38,623 bases of DNA from Mnemiopsis leidyi (lineage: Eukaryota; Ctenophora; Tentaculata; Lobata; Bolinopsidae), in contig JH153596.1 of the NCBI GenBank assembly GCA_000226015.1, positions 219,470 through 258,092 on the forward strand. The letters are read 5' to 3'. This document shows positions 20,001-29,589 of the stretch, one piece after another; the first letter of the stretch is position 1, and the number at the start of each line of letters is the position of its first letter. The notes under the pieces were generated by a model. The model did no database searches and was not told where the DNA came from. It saw nothing but the letters and a program-made list of their open reading frames with translations. Both the position numbers and the translations under genes were made by a program.

Positions 20001-23000
20001 CTCTTACCCGTGCCATTTGGATCCCTAGCTTCACAAAGGCTGGATGAACTGGCGAACATGAGTAACTGAGGTGAATGTCCAGGTAAATACAATAAAATAG
20101 TACGTGATTGCGCAAGTAACCTACTTTTTATGTCTTAGCGCGCGACGTTGCCGGTGTCCTGGAAATTTCACAATTTGGTCCTTGGCTCTTATCACGTTTT
20201 GTACAAAGATAAATTAGTAGTTTTATGGAGGGACAGGTTAGCTTTAGAAGAGGTCAATTAATGCTGACATTGGGGTAGCACGGATTAGACCAGCAAACAT
20301 TTCATTCGAATTTGATTAATGTTGACACTCTGATCCTTAATGTTACCAACCTTAAAGTTGAAGTAGGCGGTGATTTTCTATCATACTGTTTTAAATGGGA
20401 AAATATACCATCATTAGAAACTTGAGACTTAAACGCATCATCTATCTGAAGTAAGTAATTAGTTAGTGTAAAACATGGAGCAAGTTAGTTAATAAAACTT
20501 ACACAGAGACTTAATTTGGAAATGCAGATAAGTTTTTCCTGTTAAGTTATGCGAGGCCAAGATCAAGCCTGGAGTTTATAGCGATAGATAGAACGTTTTA
20601 AAAAGCTGATTTAATGTTAGTCTCCTCAAATCACAAAGTAGATCATATCAAACAAATATCAGTTCTCAGAAAAACTCGCCTTTTTTAGTTGCTTATTTTC
20701 TACAGGTTTCTGTACATCTTTTGTATCTGAAGTTATTTCTGTTATGACGAACAAAGATTTTGGTTTGTTGATAATCAAATTATTTCCAACTTATTAAACT
20801 ATTGTCCACATAACTCATTGTAATCAGAATGTAATAATTTCAACACTAAACACCAGTCAAAAACCTACAAATAACAACAAACCTGGTTTTTGAGGTGGTT
20901 TCTGCTGTTCTTTTTTCTGCTGTTCTTTTTTCTGCTGTTGCTGTTTTCCCTGTTGCTGTTTTCCGCCTCCAGCCGCTTGTGCCTCCTTTAGTTTGGCTTT
21001 GGCTGCTCGCTGTGCCTCTGAAGCGAAATTAATAGATTACGTTTACAATCTAGTGAATTGTGTAAAGAAGAGAGATTTTTTGTAATTTTGATAAGAAAAA
21101 GGACTGCTAGTGTAGTTACGTACATCTTTTAACAAGGAATACGCAATGTTAATAACATTGCGTATTCCTTGTTAAAATATGTAAAAATTAATTTTTAAAA
21201 TTTGTAAAAAAGCAAAGAGAGACCCCTCTTTAGGGTGCGCCCTTTTTTCTAAACCTATATGGGCTCTACCCTAATCTGATAGAGCTCAACGAGCTGAAAA
21301 CGAGGATGCCTTCCTTTTTGAAATTGGACAACGGGAAAGACTACCCCTGGTCGTTTAAAAGTTACGACGATCTAGGATGTACATGTTGTTAATAACATTG
21401 CGTATTCCTTGTTAAAATATGTACGTAACTACACTAGTAAATTGTAAAACATGGGGTGTGAACGGGAGCTACACTCCCATCCGTTGGGCCTTGGTCCTGC
21501 CCCTTTAAAGAAGAAGAGGAATTGTGAAAGAAAATTATTTTATTTTAATTCTGAATGTCGTGTAACAATAAGTAAAGCTGTCCAAACCTCAAGATTAAGA
21601 GAACGGCATTTTTGGGTGGCGTCTTACATTCTGAACATCACTTTTCTAAATGCATTGCTCCTACCTTTTTCTTTTTGGGTGACAATATATGTCCATTTGA
21701 CCATGTGAGAGTATTTGACTTCCAAAAGTTGGAAATAGCAATAAACAGTTGACGTAATCCAATCAACTGATTATTTCTTTAAAATTTGTCAGATGTGCTT
21801 GTCGCAGAAATCTACTATCTGAACGTTTTCAAATTCCATTTCCTAATCTCGGATTTTCAACTTCCCAAGAAAAACATCGAAGTCACAGAAAAAAGAATAA
21901 ATTTTCAACTTGCAAAAATCTACTCAAAGCAAAGAGAGACCCCTATTTTGTGTTACAAAGGTGAAAATTACTGTGACGTGTATTAAATGGCAAAAAGCCT
22001 AAAAGAATTCAGGTGAATTCATCAAAAGCTACAACCTTCACTTCCATTTTAACATCATTGCAGCATCGCAGCTTTCCAAACCGAGTGCCTGCTATAAAGG
22101 AAACAATGATGAACAGGACTTCAACATCCGCTCCGACTGTAACAGAGACCTCCTGGACCAAACTAACAGATCTAGCCTTGGGATCTCTCTACTTCTGCTG
22201 CTTCACATTTGGAGTGCCCACCAACCTCTCCTCTCTCTGCTTCTTCGCCAGGCGTCTCTCCAGAAGTAGAGCGAACATCACCACCTACCTCTACAGCATC
22301 ACTTCCCTTCAGGATACCCTGATTTGTGTTCTAGCACTCTACAGTGGTCTTGTATTGATGGGTGGCCGGTCTGTCTGGGACTTCACACTCTGTTCCGCTC
22401 ACTACATCCTCTTTATGGTATCGGACAGGATGTCTGCCTACTTGGTCACTGCTCTGTCTATCTCCAGAACTTACGTTATTATCTATCCCATGAAACGGTT
22501 CAAAGTCAAGTCTGTTCTGATTTGGATGGCAGCTATATTTTTCATGATCACCGCGTGTATTGCACTACCGACTCTGTTTCAAACGATAAACATCGTTTTT
22601 CAGAGGAATGATGGATATTGTAACATGGACATTGAAGATAACACCGTTAAGGTAGCACTGCTTTCACTCGGTATTATAGGAATGGCAATTCCTATCATTC
22701 CAATTCTTGCCTCATGTGCAGTCTCCATTCACAAAGTAAAAAGGTCCCAAAAGTCCAGGTTTGGTTCGCTAAAAATGACGAGACAAGGCCGGAAGAGAAT
22801 CAGAAGGACAAACCACCAGATGACGCTGACAATACTGCTGATGACAGGAATGTATATGTTACTAAACATTCCTCTCTTGATCAACTACCTGCTGTATCTG
22901 GTCACGCTGGGACTACACCAGTACCCTGGTTACTTCTACCACTCTACCTTCATGTCCATCTACTCCTGGAACATTTCCTTCATGTTGTGTACCGCGGTTA

Positions 23001-23644
23001 ACGCGTGTACTAACCCCATCGTCTACATGGCCCGTCTCACCAGATACCGTTCCTGGGTGAAGGGGTGCTGCGCGCGGCAGATTTCTGCCGAGTCCAGAAC
23101 CACTTTGTTTAGCAGCAGAATGTATGAGTTAGAGTGCAAGAATAGCTTGGTGAACACTGCGGAGGGTTAAGCGATGTAGATCATATCAGCGGGAGTGTAC
23201 TTCTTGCCACCCCTTCTTTTAGGAGGAAGTAGAAGAACCTCTTTATCTGTCAGCTAATGATCCACAGAGCATGATAAACTTCCATCAACTTAACTGATGG
23301 CAAACTCTTCCATCTGGAGATACGGCATTTTCATGTCAGTGTTGACTTACAGTTCCATGTCAAAGGCAGGGTACCATAGTACCATAGTGTGTCTAGTAGG
23401 ATCACATCCTCTCTCTTCAACACGTTAAAAAGCACATTTTTGAATTCAGCATAAATTTTATAATAAGTTCTCATGACCAGAGTGACTGACACATCAACAA
23501 ACTTATTTCAGATTTCTAAGAATACTGACCCTGTTTTTCCCGGCGCTCTGCTTTGAGTTGAGCTTTAGTTTTCTGAGGTTGTTGAGTACTGCCGTTTTGA
23601 ATTTGTACTTTCACATCCCCTGGACTGACTGTTTCCTTCTCCAT
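14035..23644 (-). CDS. EIF2B4: Translation initiation factor eIF2B subunit delta
   Basis: The delta subunit is part of the regulatory core of eIF2B, the cytosolic GTP exchange factor for eIF2 that is inhibited by phosphorylated eIF2alpha. Exons (minus): 23644-23530, 21017-20883, 20120-20008, 19761-19628, 19364-19217, 15480-15398, 15166-14986, 14606-14426, 14240-14035. They total 1296 nt, 432 codons with stop, all phases matching. The N-terminus is Lys/Gln-rich ([11 protein letters not shown], then [11 protein letters not shown]), as in animal delta subunits. The catalytic-fold part shows [55 protein letters not shown] and [19 protein letters not shown]. Human EIF2B4 is longer, mainly in the N-terminal linker. 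A 36-nt in-phase mini-exon at 20538-20503 is possible but unproven. Intron 1 holds a GPCR and a MITE; intron 5 (15481-19216) holds a FANK1-like gene. Confidence 0.95.
15481..16134. other. EIF2B4 intron 5, possible start of the FANK1-like gene
   Basis: No exon is firmly supported. An ATG in good context (GCCATGGCA) at 15781 opens a short + frame ([15 protein letters not shown]) preceded by an acceptor-like ATATAG. This could be the first coding exon of the FANK1-like gene, but the only donor in the right phase (GG|GTCCAT near 15825) is weak. Confidence 0.3.
16135..16450 (+). repeat. Degenerate ~33-bp minisatellite
   Basis: About nine diverged units on the theme CAAGTTACAGATGATAAAAACTTCCCTTCTC occupy the 300 bp before the first confident FANK1-like exon. 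The array ends in a short duplication of ACAGATGATA. It has no coding potential in either direction. Confidence 0.75.
16461..19196 (+). CDS. FANK1: FANK1-like: fibronectin type III plus ankyrin repeats (5' end missing)
   Basis: Exons: 16461-16588, 16811-17253 (or to 17289), 17432-17552, 17733-17843, 18349-18475, 18675-18827, 19049-19196, all in phase, giving at least 409 residues. The first two exons encode the second half of an FN3 domain ([10 protein letters not shown], then [18 protein letters not shown]). A long acidic linker follows. Ankyrin repeats come next: [77 protein letters not shown] and [11 protein letters not shown], then an acidic tail. FN3 followed by about six ankyrin repeats is the FANK1 arrangement; vertebrate FANK1 is testis/ciliated-cell associated. 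The gene is nested in EIF2B4 intron 5 on the opposite strand, its stop 20 bp from an EIF2B4 exon. The first FN3 exon was not identified with confidence. Confidence 0.85.
17231..17302 (+). repeat. 36-bp tandem duplication containing a 5' splice site
   Basis: Two units (17231-17266 and 17267-17302) both start GGATCTGTTCTCAG and both contain CCAGAG|GTAGAGA. Donors after 17253 and after 17289 are equally good and in the same phase. Using the second adds 12 residues to the FANK1-like protein without a stop. Confidence 0.85.
17985..18338 (+). repeat. ~22-bp pyrimidine-rich minisatellite before a FANK1-like exon
   Basis: About 15-16 units of TTCCAACTCTACTTAATTTCTC with small variants (CTATCTAATTTCTC, GTTCC/CTTCC/TTTCC starts) fill the intron up to the acceptor at 18348. 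On the FANK1-like strand the array supplies branch-point-like CTTAAT and polypyrimidine sequence in every unit. Confidence 0.92.
19476..19548 (+). tRNA. tRNA-Thr (anticodon CGT)
   Basis: The 7-bp acceptor stem GCCACCG/CGGTGGC is perfect. The D arm GCTC-AGTGGTTA-GAGC contains the A box TAGCTCAGTGG. The anticodon stem CTGCT/AGCAG encloses loop CTCGTAA, so the anticodon is CGT and reads ACG (Thr). The T arm GCGAG-TTCGAAT-CTCGT contains the B box GTTCGAATC. T-rich sequence follows (TTGGTTTTG), suitable for Pol III termination. No intron is present. The gene lies between two EIF2B4 exons, antisense to that gene. Confidence 0.95.
21111..21433. mobile_element. Palindromic-ended MITE, 323 bp, possible CTAG target duplication
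   Basis: TGTAGTTACGTACAT at the left end recurs inverted at the right end, and the similarity extends about 45 bp inward through TTTTAACAAGGAATACGCAATG. The left end additionally carries its own inverted copy, forming a long hairpin (TTAACAAGGAATACGCAATG ... CATTGCGTATTCCTTGTTAA) at about 21130-21175. Both flanks read CTAG (21107-21110, 21434-21437), which could be a 4-bp duplication or part of the ends. No ORF. It sits in EIF2B4 intron 1. Confidence 0.8.
22106..23170 (+). CDS. Class A GPCR, intronless, nested in EIF2B4 intron 1
   Basis: A 354-residue single-exon receptor. The frame is open from 22013, but there is no earlier ATG; an acceptor-like TTCAG before 22013 suggests a 5' UTR exon. 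N3 (NRT) and N40 (NLS) are potential glycosylation sites. C96 (TM3) and C172 (loop 2) can form the conserved disulphide. The end of TM3 reads S120-R121-T122 in place of DRY, keeping the key Arg. Intracellular loop 3 is long and basic (RRTNHQ region). TM7 has a canonical NPIVY at 303-307. CC near 321-322 could be palmitoylated. The layout recalls peptide receptors, but the ligand cannot be named. Strand is opposite to EIF2B4. Confidence 0.88.
   Translation: MMNRTSTSAPTVTETSWTKLTDLALGSLYFCCFTFGVPTNLSSLCFFARRLSRSRANITTYLYSITSLQDTLICVLALYSGLVLMGGRSVWDFTLCSAHYILFMVSDRMSAYLVTALSISRTYVIIYPMKRFKVKSVLIWMAAIFFMITACIALPTLFQTINIVFQRNDGYCNMDIEDNTVKVALLSLGIIGMAIPIIPILASCAVSIHKVKRSQKSRFGSLKMTRQGRKRIRRTNHQMTLTILLMTGMYMLLNIPLLINYLLYLVTLGLHQYPGYFYHSTFMSIYSWNISFMLCTAVNACTNPIVYMARLTRYRSWVKGCCARQISAESRTTLFSSRMYELECKNSLVNTAEG
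23171..23529. other. Rest of EIF2B4 intron 1
   Basis: Between the GPCR stop and EIF2B4 exon 1. It should contain the GPCR 3' UTR. A CTAGTGTGTC-type string near 23380 has no partner. Nothing else was seen. Confidence 0.4.
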
Positions 23645-24681
23645 GGGCACTAGCTAGCTATCACAGTTTGGGAGTCAGGTTCCGTGTTAAATTGTGAATT
23701 TTTTATACATCCAGTATGCTTTGAAACTAGATAAGACACTTAAATCTGATCAGCATATCAGAAAAATGTCAGTTATTTCTAAAAATGCAATGAATCACAA
23801 TAGATTTTTCAGATACATACGTTTTAAATGAAACACAATATCCTGAAGTAATGTTAAAAAAGATAATTTTTGATCAACATTTGTATTGATTTAATAACCA
23901 AAAGAATCAGTTGGAATTAAAATTAAGATTAATTAAAATACAAGCTTTAATTAAGGTTTAATATATTATGATGGTCCTCTAGAAAAATCTCTGAATAAAC
24001 TTTTTTGATTAAATGTAAATTGTTAAATCTTAGTTTCTATTTGCTATACCATAAAGAAAAACGGTTATATAAGCACCGAATTAAACTTTCTTTATAATAT
24101 TAATTTAACAGTACTTACAAATAACTAAAACTTGCAACATTTTTAAAAGGTGGCAGTTTAGAAAGTAGCAACAAGTGAATGTTGCAGTTAATATGAAAAG
24201 CAACTGCATTCAATAAGTCAATAGTTGTATTAAAGTATAAGGGTCACGATAGTCGATAGAGAACAATAAATCGGTTTAAATGATTGAATGATTTAGATAT
24301 TTGATTCATGCTATACATCAAGGGGTTACGATTAGTTTATTACTTTTAACAGTGAGGTTTTGTGAACATAACGTGCTAAAAAATCGCAAATTAGCAACAG
24401 AAATAAATAAGATGAAATAAATGTTGAACTACAAAATTGGAACATAAGAAAAACGATTATAAAACAATGTATATAGAAACCCTACACAATTAAAACCATC
24501 TCTGATCTCACTCAATTTACCCTTATAAAAACAGGTTCACCAAAACAGTCCCTCTCTATATCATAAACTGTGTAAGTGTTTGACTCCCTATATAATCCAT
24601 TAAACACCTGATTACAGCTGAAACGCTCCACGTCGCCTTTAACGCTGGAAGCCTTATTGTTGTCACACAAAAGTGGATCCA
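23645..24681. other. Gap between the KH gene and EIF2B4
   Basis: About 1 kb, very AT-rich, with many short TTAAT/ATTAA tracts. It must contain the 3' end of the KH-domain gene and the EIF2B4 5' region. No coding exon or RNA gene is visible. Confidence 0.4.
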
Positions 24682-25350
24682 TCACGCCCTTCCATGTGCT
24701 CTCCGTTTCTCTCTTTCTCTAAACTCGTCACGTGTCTTCCACCAGGCTGTCTCGTCGTCACGTGACTCCCTCGTGGTCGTGCAAGTCTTACTGCTTATAC
24801 TAGAGCTTGGGTATACTCTGAGATGAACTGGCTGCCTTACTGACTGGTGACATATCACTTCCAGGATCTTCTCGACACAAGTTTTCACATCAAGCAGATC
24901 ATTGCTCGTAGAGAATATCTTGATGTACCTTTCGTTCAAGGCAGTATCCGCGTTTCTTTCTCTTTGAACTATTACAGAAAGCCCCTCACGCTCATGATCA
25001 AGTGTGCAGATTTTATTGAGGATATGACTGTTATTTGCTAGAAGTGTCTCAGCTCCTTCATTTGAAGTTACTAGAATGCATCTGGCAAGGGTCCCATGAT
25101 CGCCGTAGTAATCAGCTGTGTCCATAGCTTTCTGTATCACCGACAACAGAGACTCAACAGTGAAGCCCGAAATCGAGATTACCCTTTTACCATCGCTCTC
25201 TGGGAAATATTCACCTTTTCTGGAGATGTTGATGAGAGTGTTTGTACTGTCTTGTAGTTCCTGAATTCTGCGACCTTTTTCTCCGATGAGCTTGCCACAA
25301 GCACTGTCAGCAAGCAGCATCTTACAGACCAGACGTCTGGGATTCGGCAT
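24682..25350 (-). CDS. KH-domain RNA-binding protein, single exon
   Basis: 222 residues. Residues about 7-75 form a KH domain with strand LVCKMLLADSACGKLIG, the RNA-gripping loop G23-E24-K25-G26 and the following helix RRIQELQDSTNTLINI, the plan of type I KH proteins such as Nova/PCBP. Residues about 88-168 (ARCILVTSNEG ... ERYIKIFSTSNDLLDVKTCVEKIL) look like a second, degenerate KH domain without GxxG. The tail is Ser-rich, then Arg/Glu-rich (REREKRRAHGRA). The ATG is preceded within 20 nt by an acceptor-like CACCAG. It follows the PIP-box gene on the same strand after 376 bp. No specific orthologue was recognised. Confidence 0.82.
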   Translation of the reverse strand: MPNPRRLVCKMLLADSACGKLIGEKGRRIQELQDSTNTLINISRKGEYFPESDGKRVISISGFTVESLLSVIQKAMDTADYYGDHGTLARCILVTSNEGAETLLANNSHILNKICTLDHEREGLSVIVQRERNADTALNERYIKIFSTSNDLLDVKTCVEKILEVICHQSVRQPVHLRVYPSSSISSKTCTTTRESRDDETAWWKTRDEFREREKRRAHGRA

Positions 25351-25664
25351 CTTTCGTGCAGACTTTCTGGTGATCAGAAAAGGGTTACTCAGTAAAAAAC
25401 TCCAAATTTATTTATTAAAGATAATTAGTATTAATTGGTGTCAGTATATATATACGTGTCTGAGTGAGCTTGTGTAAAATTACAATATAATTTAATTCAA
25501 TTTTAACAGTACAATCGTTGAGTACTGGTAAAAATGAACTCCATACTTGCAAACTGCAAGGGTCAAGACATTTTTGCCAATTGTTGAAGTAAAAATGAAA
25601 AACTTCTTATATTCAGATTTGGAAAATCCCATAGAAAAAGACAGACAGTACTCAGGAGCATAAC
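25351..25664. other. Gap between the PIP-box and KH genes
   Basis: About 310 bp of AT-rich sequence, presumably the 3' UTR of the upstream PIP-box gene and the leader region of the KH gene. No further feature was seen. Confidence 0.4.
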
Positions 25665-25730
25665 AACTAATAAATTTATAAATAAACTAATAAATTTATT
25701 AATAAACTAATAAATTTATTAATAAACTAA
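25665..25730. repeat. 20-bp AT repeat over a stop codon and 3' UTR start
   Basis: Just over three units of AATAAACTAATAAATTTATT. The array reaches the TAG stop of the PIP-box gene (25727-25729). On that gene's strand each unit contains AATAAA-like hexamers, so it may act as a multiple polyadenylation signal very close to the stop. Confidence 0.8.
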
Positions 25731-27178
25731 AACTCTTTAAAAACAGAGTCAGGTCCTTTCATCCCACAAAAGTTATCCAACGTTAGAGAATCTTCCTCAG
25801 CAAATGTGTCCGTTTCTGCGACGAGTGTGTCTGTTTCTTCAACAAGTGTATCTGTTTCTTCGATGAGTGTGTCTATTTCTTTGACGAGTGTGTCTGTTTC
25901 AGACTCGCTAAAACTCGAACATTTCACTCCTACTTGTCCCTCTGCTAGACGAGATTTAGAAACACCAGCCCTGATAACAGGACTGTACTCAACAGACAGT
26001 ACGTCTTCAGTGTTCAACTCGTCAAACTGAGTGTCCTGTTTTTCGTCTTGATTGGGCTTAGTAATGGAAATACCTTCATGGTCTGCTGGTGTTTTTGTGA
26101 TAACATCTGTGGTGGGATCTTCATCCGAGTCAGATTCAAACATTGCCCAAACTTTATCCATGTAGGATTGAGAATGTTGAATTTCACTGGATTCATTATT
26201 TCGTTTTGCATCTTTACCACTCAGTTTAGAGTCTGGCAGTGCAGTTTCTTCATTACTTCCTGCCATACAATCTAGTATTCTAGCTGCATCTTCTGGAAGT
26301 TTGTAGTCCCCTCCAACAATGAAGCTCGAGGGAAGAGTCATCACATCACATGTATTCAAGTCTTCCCCTGATGGCGTGAGGTCCTGTGTTTGTGTCGGTG
26401 ATCTGCTGGAAGTTTTCTTGTTGATAACGTAGCTGCACGGTATCGTGCTGATATCATTCGTATTCATTTCTTCCAATGTCTCTTCTTCTAAACACGATAC
26501 AGCTGTACATCCTTTAGTCCTTCTGAATTCGTTTTCAGTGCGGTCATCACATTCAGAGGAAGCGAGTTGTTTGCCAATAACAGCACTATATGGTAGAGTA
26601 CTCATACCGTTAGAGTAAAGAGACTCTTCTTCAGCAAGAGTAGACTGTTCGCCTATAATGGAGTCTGGAATAGTAGTCTGGATAAAAGTTTGAGTAATTT
26701 GATGTGTCTGAGCACTATCGGGACATAAATAAACAGATTCTCTCGGGTTTGTAGCTGAAGTTAGAGGTGATTTGGCAAGTTTACTATGAAACTTATCATC
26801 TGAAAACAAACTGTCTTTTTTTGAATATAACGATTTGCCATCAACCACACTGCCTACAAACGAGGTCGAATTTCCGATATCCCCCAAAACTGGATCTATC
26901 TTTAATTTCTGTCTATTTTTGAATGATTGCAACGATTTCATAGGTTCTTGAAACGACTCAAAACATTGTTCAGTAAGTAAACCTTGTAATTTGGTTTGAC
27001 TTTCACCCTTGTACAGTTTACATTTTTTGGTCGAGATGATCTTGCCAGTTGCCACCTGCGAAGAGGACTGAGACAGGGAGTTTTCAGTCTTTTTTACAGG
27101 CTTCGTAAAGAAGTGGTGCAATTTTGATTGTGTGGTAGGTGCTTGAATTCTTCTTCGTTTTGTCGACTTACCGAACAT
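25727..27178 (-). CDS. PIP-box protein with repeated T-[IL]-P-x-S motif, unrecognised
   Basis: 483 residues, single exon, mostly low-complexity and probably disordered. After a basic K7-RRR cluster there is a canonical PCNA-interacting box Q17-S-K-L20-H-H-F23-F24, so binding to the PCNA clamp in the nucleus is likely. A short motif recurs: TTIPDSIIG (168-176), STLPYSAVIG (193-202), STIPCSYVIN (244-253), TLPSSFIVG (281-289), with weaker forms at 313-321 and 395-403; several copies are preceded by a Leu/Met-Asn-Thr-x-Asp context. An acidic patch FESDSDED is at 347-354. Five heptads of the ETDTLVE type fill 427-461. The start codon follows TTTCAG|GAAA. No family was recognised; a replication or repair role would be inference from the PIP box alone. 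Confidence 0.78.
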   Translation of the reverse strand: MFGKSTKRRRIQAPTTQSKLHHFFTKPVKKTENSLSQSSSQVATGKIISTKKCKLYKGESQTKLQGLLTEQCFESFQEPMKSLQSFKNRQKLKIDPVLGDIGNSTSFVGSVVDGKSLYSKKDSLFSDDKFHSKLAKSPLTSATNPRESVYLCPDSAQTHQITQTFIQTTIPDSIIGEQSTLAEEESLYSNGMSTLPYSAVIGKQLASSECDDRTENEFRRTKGCTAVSCLEEETLEEMNTNDISTIPCSYVINKKTSSRSPTQTQDLTPSGEDLNTCDVMTLPSSFIVGGDYKLPEDAARILDCMAGSNEETALPDSKLSGKDAKRNNESSEIQHSQSYMDKVWAMFESDSDEDPTTDVITKTPADHEGISITKPNQDEKQDTQFDELNTEDVLSVEYSPVIRAGVSKSRLAEGQVGVKCSSFSESETDTLVKEIDTLIEETDTLVEETDTLVAETDTFAEEDSLTLDNFCGMKGPDSVFKEF

Positions 27179-27840
27179 TTTCCTGAAACATAAAATTTTT
27201 TCGATTTTGGTACCTGATAATTTAATTTCCTAATAATTGAGCTTGTGGGCTGATCTAAGAAGTCCCGAAAAGTTTTGGATTATGGTATATCGCACGAGCC
27301 CAGGCTACAATTTACTTGAAACAGTATCATTATATTTTAAAGTCACCGACATTTTTAACACATGTATCCTATAAATACATGTCACAATTATTGGGGAGGA
27401 GTTTTCCATCACATGACAGCGATTGAGCAATGAGAAGCTAGATACAACCAACCAATTTCGAGAAACGCTGTCACACGGTGATAAAAAATATTTCCGACCC
27501 CTCCTCAAAAATTCTGACGTCTGTAAATTCAGTCATACATCATATACGGAGAAATTAACTAAAACTAAAAATTCAATTAAAATCTTTAAATACTTATCAT
27601 AGAAATAGAACAAGAAACACCATATTCAAATAATATTTTCCATTTATGCCTTATCACAAGTTTTAAATTTCATACTTCTTCAAAATCAATTAAATCATAA
27701 CTAACTTAATAAATTAGCTTAAATATTTCAGTTCATTAATTAACTTTAAATCTAAATTGAAAGAAATCTGATTGTAATAAAGTTAGAAAAAGATAAAAAA
27801 GGTTTGAAACATAACCCCTAAAACGAAGTAGGTATTCAAG
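27179..27840. other. Gap between aldolase-like and PIP-box genes
   Basis: About 660 bp. No exon is visible. The right two thirds are strongly AT-rich. It should hold the 3' UTR of the aldolase-like gene and the leader or promoter of the PIP-box gene. Confidence 0.4.
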
Positions 27841-28959
27841 TCAAGGATGGGGATACCCCGTCTCATAGCCAGCACTGTCAAGTTGTCGAGCTAAAGCTCT
27901 GAAATCTAACATCCCAAAATGTTTCCCATCCTGACTGGCAGCTGCTTCCACAGACTGCTTTATAACATCCTCCGACAGGATCTTCTCACTAGGTACAGGT
28001 CTATGTGTGTATCCTGCGTCAACATACGCCTGACACACTATTTGGAACATGTACATCCTAATGAAGGCTTCCTCAATAGTTGCTCCCCCTGTTAGAAGTC
28101 CATGGTTCTTCATTAGGAGACACTTGGAGGGAGCTACAAAGTTTTCAGCTAGCTCCACTTTTTCTGACTCCTCTGTAACGATACCCCTGAAGGGGTGGTA
28201 GGAAACGGGCTCTATGAACACACTGTGTTGGCACATAGGGACTAGTGTATCTACCGAGCACGCCACTCCCACTCCAGCACGGGAGTGGATGTGCATCAGC
28301 GCATTGAGGTCTGGTCTGTTCTCGTGGATTGCAGAGTGTATGACATAGCCAGTACGCTGAAAACTAAAGTCGGATGTTCCTTTGTCAATTACATTTCCAG
28401 CCAGGTCGATCTTGACGAGACTGCTGGCCGTTATTTCGTTGTAATGCATTCCTGGGGGAGAACTTGATTTATTATCCGACGTTTTATCGACTTTATTTCT
28501 CTTATATCCCAAGTATAATGTATATGCAGCTGGCATTTTCTCATCTCCCGTATACCAGCTTGAGCTAGGTTTTCAATAAATTATTGAACCTAATCATATG
28601 AAATTTGTTTAGGTATATCATGAAACAATGATCCAGTCACAAACTAAAATCAATCGCTTCACAAAAGTGACAAGACTCATACCAAAGGGGTTAATAAGGA
28701 TGTGTTGAGTACCAGGTACTCTAAGTGTCAGATGACCGTATATCAACTCATCCCATCCAGAAAAGTGAGTAAGTCTGTAAGCTGTAGCAAGTTTACACCT
28801 AGCCTCAGACTCCTGCACACCCATACACTTTTTCATGCTGGATGTGATGTCGTTGATCTTTAAGGGATTCCGAGTCCATGGCAGTCTCAGTGACATGATC
28901 TGTTGTACACAAAGTTCTCTGTTAATCTCCTGCGTGGCAGGAATACTATCAATTAACAT
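27841..28959 (-). CDS. Class II aldolase/adducin-domain protein, 2 exons
   Basis: Exons 28959-28683 and 28451-27841 give 888 nt, 295 codons plus stop; the join restores LINPFGMHYNEITASSLVKI, the most conserved stretch of the family. The domain folds as a zinc aldolase. Metal ligands appear present: HIHSRAG gives an H-x-H pair, and KNHGLLTGG gives the third histidine. This argues for an enzyme-like protein rather than adducin, which has lost them. FSGWDELIYGHLTLRVPG precedes the junction, as is usual. There is no signal peptide and no adducin tail, so it is probably cytosolic. The substrate is unknown; sugar-phosphate aldolases, dehydratases and epimerases share this fold. An additional 5' exon cannot be excluded. 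Confidence 0.9.
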
Positions 28960-29589
28960 TGAGGGAAGGAAAATTGGGAAATTTTGTCATTTGTGAAGAG
29001 AGAAAGAGAGGACATAGCGAAATCTGCCTGCACAGCACTGAGCAGTACAAAATCTCTAAACACACTGTCAAATTCAAGTTTTGTCAAAAATAGGACAAGG
29101 CATAGAAAATGGAACAACATAGAATACATACAAACAGAAATCATAGGGTGTTATATTCACCACCAAATTAACTTAAATTCAAACAATAAATTGGGAATCA
29201 TCAAGTACTGTCAAAAATCAAAACTTATTTCAAAATGCTCGATGCAGTACGGCCTGTTTTCATTATAAAGTCAAATCAGTTTAAAAAGTAACAATTAAGA
29301 AGTTATGACCAATTTTTGATCATTAGAGAATGATAATTTTTGGAAGGGTCACAAATCGTCCTATCATGTGTTAGTGTTGATCAACATTGATTGGCTGTGG
29401 TAACTTCTTATAGGTCAATCTCTGTCAAATAACATGAAGAATTTGTGACCCCTAACTCCCAAATATAACTTTCTCCATACTTCTATAAACATTTTAAAGA
29501 TTGAGAATGGTGCCCTTACCCGGCAGCCATCTGGACTGTCATGTCTCCTAAATTATCAAAACACAATCTGACTCTACTACAAGATAACA
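28960..29589. other. Gap between VPS33A and aldolase-like genes
   Basis: About 630 bp with no supported exon. It should hold the VPS33A 3' UTR. ORFs on both strands here have no recognisable domain and appear random. Confidence 0.4.

Noticed and set aside
22013-22105. GTG at 22013 as the GPCR start
   Set aside because: It is preceded by an acceptor-like TTCAG, and a normal ATG at 22106 leaves a complete seven-TM receptor with a glycosylation site.
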